NCBI GenBank assembly: GCA_041689205.1
Contig: JBDNGQ010000173.1
Location: 1-46,391, forward strand
Direction: 5' to 3'
Length of the DNA stretch: 46,391 nucleotides
Origin: JAVVEG01 sp041689205
GTDB taxonomy: Bacteria; Pseudomonadota; Gammaproteobacteria; Pseudomonadales; Pseudohongiellaceae
Of the stretch, positions 43,732 to 46,391 are shown piece by piece; position 1 is the first letter of the stretch, and every line of letters begins with the position of its first letter. A program made the position numbers and the translations under genes. Under the pieces are notes generated by a model. The model worked only from the letters and a program-made list of their open reading frames with translations, had not been told where the DNA came from and ran no database searches.

Positions 43732-44112
43732 ATGACTACTCGAACTCCACCAGATGACCTTCCCGCTGATGAATTTGTTACCTGGGCAATCAGGGATAAG
43801 GAAACTCCGGTGGTGGTGTTTTCGCTCACCTGGTGCTCCTACTGCATGGCGGTAAAAAACCTGCTGACCAGGCTTGGCATCAGCTATACCGTTTACGATC
43901 TGGATACCCCACAGTTTCGCGACAGCGGCAATTATGCAGTGATTCGGCAAACGTTGGCTGAGAAAGCGCGCAGCTCTACGCTGCCAGAGGTGTTCATCGG
44001 CGAAGAACTGGTTGGTGGTTACACTGAAACCGCTGCGGCGCACTCAACAGGCCGACTTAAGCCGCTGCTGGAGCGGCACGGCGTCAGTTCTAATATTACG
44101 AGCCAGGATTAA
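43732..44112 (+). CDS. glutaredoxin
   Basis: 126 aa from ATG 43732. The thioredoxin-fold redox site TWCSYCMAVK replaces the usual CPYC with CSYC. The cis-proline region STLPEVFIGEELVGGYTE, which holds glutathione, is intact. Reduces disulfides and glutathionylated proteins. The frame is open from ATG 43660 (150 aa), but that ATG lies inside a palindromic operator candidate and the extra residues (with a CADC) are not glutaredoxin-like. The Shine-Dalgarno is weak for both. The 3' end overlaps the convergent carboxylesterase by 17 bp. Confidence 0.88.
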   Translation: MTTRTPPDDLPADEFVTWAIRDKETPVVVFSLTWCSYCMAVKNLLTRLGISYTVYDLDTPQFRDSGNYAVIRQTLAEKARSSTLPEVFIGEELVGGYTETAAAHSTGRLKPLLERHGVSSNITSQD

Positions 44113-44794
44113 GCGCAGTCCTGGCTGCAGGCAAGAGCAATTGCTGCATCCACTTTGAAACATCATGGACTTCCTCCAGACTCACCGAATGCTCCATCGG
44201 ATACGTGTGATATTGGGGATGGTAGCCCATCGCCATCAGCAGATCTCTGCTGCTGCGTCCCAGCTTTTCAGCGACGACGGGATCGTGCGTGCCGTGGCAG
44301 ATATTGACAGGAATAGTTTTGTTGGCCGGATGCGGCCGTATTGTTTCTGCTGTGGCGAAATAGCTGGACAGCGACAGCAGCCCGCCCAGTGGCTGCGGAT
44401 AAGTCAGCGCCGCCTGAATAACCACGGCACCGCCCTGTGAAAATCCGGCAAGGATTATCCGCTCACTGCGGATACCCAGGGCGATCTGCTCATCAATCAG
44501 CTTATGCACAGCCGCCGCCGATGCCAGCAATTGCACTTCATCCACCTTACGACCCACATCGGCATCTACAATGTCGTACCAGGCTGGCATCACAAAGCCA
44601 TTGTTAATGGTTACTGGTATTGAGGGTGCATGAGGAAAGATGAAACGCAGGGCCAGCGTGGAGGGCAATTTCAGCTCCGGCACGATACCGGCGAAGTCGC
44701 TGCCATCAGCGCCCAGTCCGTGCAACCAGATAATCGCAGCATCCGGTTGGCTGTTGGCGGGATACTCAAATTCAATACGGGGCAAACAGGCCAT
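44096..44794 (-). CDS. carboxylesterase / phospholipase family alpha/beta hydrolase
   Basis: 232 aa. This is the carboxylesterase group (PF02230-type) that includes acyl-protein thioesterase-like enzymes: IIWLHGLGADGSDFAGI, FPHAPSIPVTINNGFVMPAW, the nucleophile GFSQGGAVVIQAAL, Asp in CHGTHDPVV and His in YPMEHSVSLEE. ATG 44794 (AAGGA upstream) is preferred to the GTG one codon earlier. Its 3' end overlaps the convergent glutaredoxin gene by 17 bp. Substrate not predictable. Confidence 0.9.
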   Translation of the reverse strand: MACLPRIEFEYPANSQPDAAIIWLHGLGADGSDFAGIVPELKLPSTLALRFIFPHAPSIPVTINNGFVMPAWYDIVDADVGRKVDEVQLLASAAAVHKLIDEQIALGIRSERIILAGFSQGGAVVIQAALTYPQPLGGLLSLSSYFATAETIRPHPANKTIPVNICHGTHDPVVAEKLGRSSRDLLMAMGYHPQYHTYPMEHSVSLEEVHDVSKWMQQLLLPAARTALNPGS

Positions 44795-44802
44795 CACATT
44801 TC

Positions 44803-44860
44803 CTTTTTCAAGAATTCAGTGTCTTTTTAAGAATTCAATGACTTTTCAAGAATTCAGTGT
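44803..44860. repeat. three tandem copies of a 19-20-bp repeat
   Basis: Copies at 44803-44822, 44823-44841 and 44842-44860 share the core AAGAATTCA flanked by CTTTT. The copies differ at a few bases (CAGTGT versus CAATGA). They begin just upstream of the esterase start codon, so they cover its leader or promoter. Period not a multiple of 3; non-coding. Confidence 0.8.
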
Positions 44861-44884
44861 GTTTGCGAATTACAGCATTATTCC

Positions 44885-44948
44885 CCTGTTGCTTGCAAAA
44901 CCTGTTACTTGCAAAACCCGTTACTTGCAAAACCCGTTACTTGCAAAA
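44885..44948. repeat. four tandem copies of a 16-bp repeat
   Basis: Unit CCCGTTACTTGCAAAA at 44917-44932 and 44933-44948 is exact; copies at 44885-44900 and 44901-44916 differ at one or two positions. It is followed by AAGG and the leader of the exported methyltransferase. With the previous array, these occupy most of the 222-bp intergenic region. There are no spacers, so this is not CRISPR. Confidence 0.85.
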
Positions 44949-45016
44949 AAGGCGCACTCAAGACAGACTTCCTTTCTAACTCAAATATCAGAATCCAATA
45001 TCAGAGATTTTCCGAA

Positions 45017-45787
45017 ATGAGCACAGCGCGACTGGCAAAATTAACCTGTTTCTCTGTTGTTATGCTATCCCTGTTGAACGGCCATGCCTTTGCACAGGAT
45101 AAGGCGGCACTGGCTGAAGCATTGCGCGCCCCCGAGCGCGATCTGTCAGACCGGCTGCGCGACCCGGTGCGCAAACCGATTGAAGTGCTCGAATTTCTTG
45201 GCGTCGATACCGGCATGACCGTGCTGGATGTCTATGCTGCTGGCGGTTACTACACGTTGATTCTATCCAAAGCAGTCGGACTCACTGGTCGCGTGTACGC
45301 GCAGAATACCCCACGCGGTTTGCGTTTTGAAGAAGACCGCAGCGACCGAACCCAGGGCGAAGTTCTGGAAGAGAAAATTGCCGCTAATAATCTGCTTAAC
45401 GTCGTGCGTGTGGATCGTCCGGTTACCGACATGGCGCTGCCACCCGGTTCGTTGGATGTGGTGCTGGTTTCTCAGATTTTCCATGATTATTACAACGGCA
45501 ATCCCAGACGGGCTCAAGCCGTGCTGAACGAAATCATGACAGCACTTAAACCCGGCGGTGTGCTCGGCATGATCGATCATGTGGGTGAGGCTGAACAAAA
45601 TAATCGGCGTCTGCACCGGATGCAAAAAGCCGACGCCATCGCGGCTGCGGAACGGGCGGGCTTTGTGCTGGATGCCGAGAGCGACCTGCTGGCAAATCCC
45701 AATGATAATTATCGCCGTTCGATATTTGACCCGATGTTAAACCGTGGTACCGATCAATTTTTATTACGCCTCAAAAAACCGCTGTAA
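45017..45787 (+). CDS. exported class I methyltransferase-like protein (COG4798 type)
   Basis: 256 aa from ATG 45017. A signal peptide is evident (LAKLTCFSVVMLSLL, cleavage after AFAQ). Then follows a methyltransferase fold: TVLDVYAAGGYYTLILSKAV at about 68-87 in the place of the SAM-binding loop, with the usual glycine pattern only partly kept; MALPPGSLDVVLVSQIFHDY (motif IV-like); and LKPGGVLGMIDHVGE. The upstream frame runs back to 44909 through tandem repeats and is not considered coding. An exported enzyme would have no obvious periplasmic SAM, so a different ligand or function is possible. Confidence 0.78.
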   Translation: MSTARLAKLTCFSVVMLSLLNGHAFAQDKAALAEALRAPERDLSDRLRDPVRKPIEVLEFLGVDTGMTVLDVYAAGGYYTLILSKAVGLTGRVYAQNTPRGLRFEEDRSDRTQGEVLEEKIAANNLLNVVRVDRPVTDMALPPGSLDVVLVSQIFHDYYNGNPRRAQAVLNEIMTALKPGGVLGMIDHVGEAEQNNRRLHRMQKADAIAAAERAGFVLDAESDLLANPNDNYRRSIFDPMLNRGTDQFLLRLKKPL

Positions 45788-45824
45788 GACTAAACCGCAA
45801 AAACTAACAGGCTGATGGACAACA

Positions 45825-46229
45825 ATGGAAGACGTTATAGAACTGCTGCGTGAAAGAAATGAACCTGTCCCCGTCCCGCTGGAACTGCCTGACGAAGATT
45901 TGCTGGTTGTTATTGAAGAAGAACTTTATCTGTCTCTGCCCGATGATTACCGGGAGTTTCTGTTGACGGTGAGCGATGTCGTCTGCGGCAGCCTGGAACC
46001 GGCCACGGTGACTGATTCACGCTCTCATACCTATCTGCCAGAAATGGCTGCAGAGGCGTGGAATCGGGGCCTGCCTAGGCACTACATCCCGATTTGCGAG
46101 GCCAATGATGGCTATTATTGCATTGCGGATGAAGGCGCCGTGTATTTCTGGGATGAATCAGGGCCGTCTGAAGAAGAGGAGTGGAATTCAATCTGGCTCT
46201 GGGCCAGGGAAGTCTGGTTAAACAGCTGA
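45825..46229 (+). CDS. SMI1/KNR4 family protein
   Basis: 134 aa. It shows the SMI1/KNR4 pattern: EELYLSLPDDYREFLLTVSD near residues 36-55, followed by IPICEANDGYYCIADEG and FWDESGPSEEEEWNSIWLW. Members often act as immunity proteins of contact-dependent or polymorphic toxins, but many are standalone with unknown function. No toxin gene is seen nearby. Acidic throughout; no signal peptide. It may be co-transcribed with the methyltransferase-like gene 37 bp upstream. Confidence 0.8.
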   Translation: MEDVIELLRERNEPVPVPLELPDEDLLVVIEEELYLSLPDDYREFLLTVSDVVCGSLEPATVTDSRSHTYLPEMAAEAWNRGLPRHYIPICEANDGYYCIADEGAVYFWDESGPSEEEEWNSIWLWAREVWLNS

Positions 46230-46233
46230 ACTA

Positions 46234-46266
46234 ACAGCGCGACTCGTTATTCCTGAGTCGCGCTGT
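46234..46266. terminator. strong hairpin after the SMI1/KNR4 gene
   Basis: A perfect 12-bp GC-rich stem ACAGCGCGACTC / GAGTCGCGCTGT with a 9-nt loop, between convergent genes. No T run follows on either strand, so it may work as a processing or pause site rather than a classic terminator. Confidence 0.6.
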
Positions 46267-46274
46267 GCAGCTAC

Positions 46275-46391
46275 TTACCAGGTAACTGCGTCTGAGCTTT
46301 CCGCAGCACGAATAGTTTCCAGACCGTCATACTCCAGCATAAAACCTGCCGCCACATTAGCGGCAACTGCCATTCTTACTGCGTCCAGATA
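46275..46391 (-). CDS. C-terminal fragment of an unidentified protein (runs off the right edge)
   Basis: On the minus strand the frame is open from the window edge to a TAA at 46275-46277. It encodes 38 residues that include VRMAVAANVAAGFMLEYDGL and end in AVTW. I do not recognise the family. The codon pattern and the position next to a strong hairpin suggest a real gene end. Confidence 0.55.
   Translation of the reverse strand, partial: YLDAVRMAVAANVAAGFMLEYDGLETIRAAESSDAVTW

Noticed and set aside
44885..44948. CRISPR array
   Set aside because: The 16-bp units are directly adjacent, without spacers, and there are no cas genes.
44909..45016. Upstream extension of the exported methyltransferase through the 16-bp repeats
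   Set aside because: It would put 36 repeat-encoded residues before a clean signal peptide; the ATG at 45017 is simpler.

Overview
The window looks like chromosomal DNA of a Gram-negative gammaproteobacterium, probably an aerobic, free-living heterotroph. The evidence is the pcnB-panB-panC neighbourhood, the aceA-aceK pair, an ssb/uvrA divergent pair, a ModF-type ATPase, an archaic chaperone-usher pilus, and many periplasmic or lipoprotein signal peptides. I see no phage, no complete insertion sequence, no CRISPR array, and no tRNA or rRNA gene. The species cannot be named from sequence reading alone.

Layout. 1-5.3 kb (+): the end of pcnB, a deoxynucleoside kinase, panB, panC and acetyl-CoA synthetase, followed by a 30-codon stump of a thiolase gene. 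5.3-6.5 kb: a small phosphatase/sulfurtransferase-like protein (-), then a cold-shock protein (+) with a strong promoter, a leader of about 185 nt and a terminator. 6.5-13.1 kb: the glyoxylate shunt, with glcB (malate synthase G) plus a LysR regulator on the minus strand, divergent from aceA-aceK. 13.2-14.6 kb (-): an RhlE-type RNA helicase, then a 415-bp gap with palindromes. 15.0-18.5 kb (-): the apparent operon ssb, RmlD-like reductase, moeA, lipoprotein; it is divergent from uvrA (18.7-21.5 kb). 21.6-25.0 kb (-): a PQQ/cytochrome c alcohol dehydrogenase and an acyl-CoA dehydrogenase.

25.3-30.4 kb (+): a five-gene archaic (Csu-like) pilus locus whose usher is split by a one-base frameshift. 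30.4-31.1 kb (-): a SIMPL-domain protein. 31.2-36.4 kb (+): a tight operon pxpB-pxpC-pxpA, persulfide dioxygenase-rhodanese fusion, alkB and 3-mercaptopyruvate sulfurtransferase. This joins 5-oxoproline recycling to persulfide and mercaptopyruvate sulfur handling. 36.5-40.4 kb (-): a serine hydrolase, a secreted esterase and ModF. 40.5 kb: the C-terminal remnant of a fumarylacetoacetate-hydrolase-family gene. 40.9-42.7 kb (-): a three-domain periplasmic protein (redoxin-like, cytochrome c, PHM-like copper monooxygenase). 42.9-44.8 kb: a TetR regulator divergent from a glutaredoxin with a perfect 8-3-8 palindrome between them, then a convergent carboxylesterase. 44.8-45.0 kb: two adjacent tandem-repeat arrays. 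45.0-46.2 kb (+): an exported methyltransferase-like protein and an SMI1/KNR4 protein; a partial minus-strand gene runs off the right edge.

Metabolically the window suggests growth on C2 compounds and fatty acids (acs, glyoxylate shunt, AceK control of isocitrate dehydrogenase, acyl-CoA dehydrogenase) and periplasmic alcohol oxidation through PQQ and cytochrome c. The least familiar item is the redoxin/cytochrome c/PHM-like copper protein at 40.9-42.7 kb. Gene decay is visible in three places: the thiolase stump, the FAH-family remnant and the frameshifted usher.
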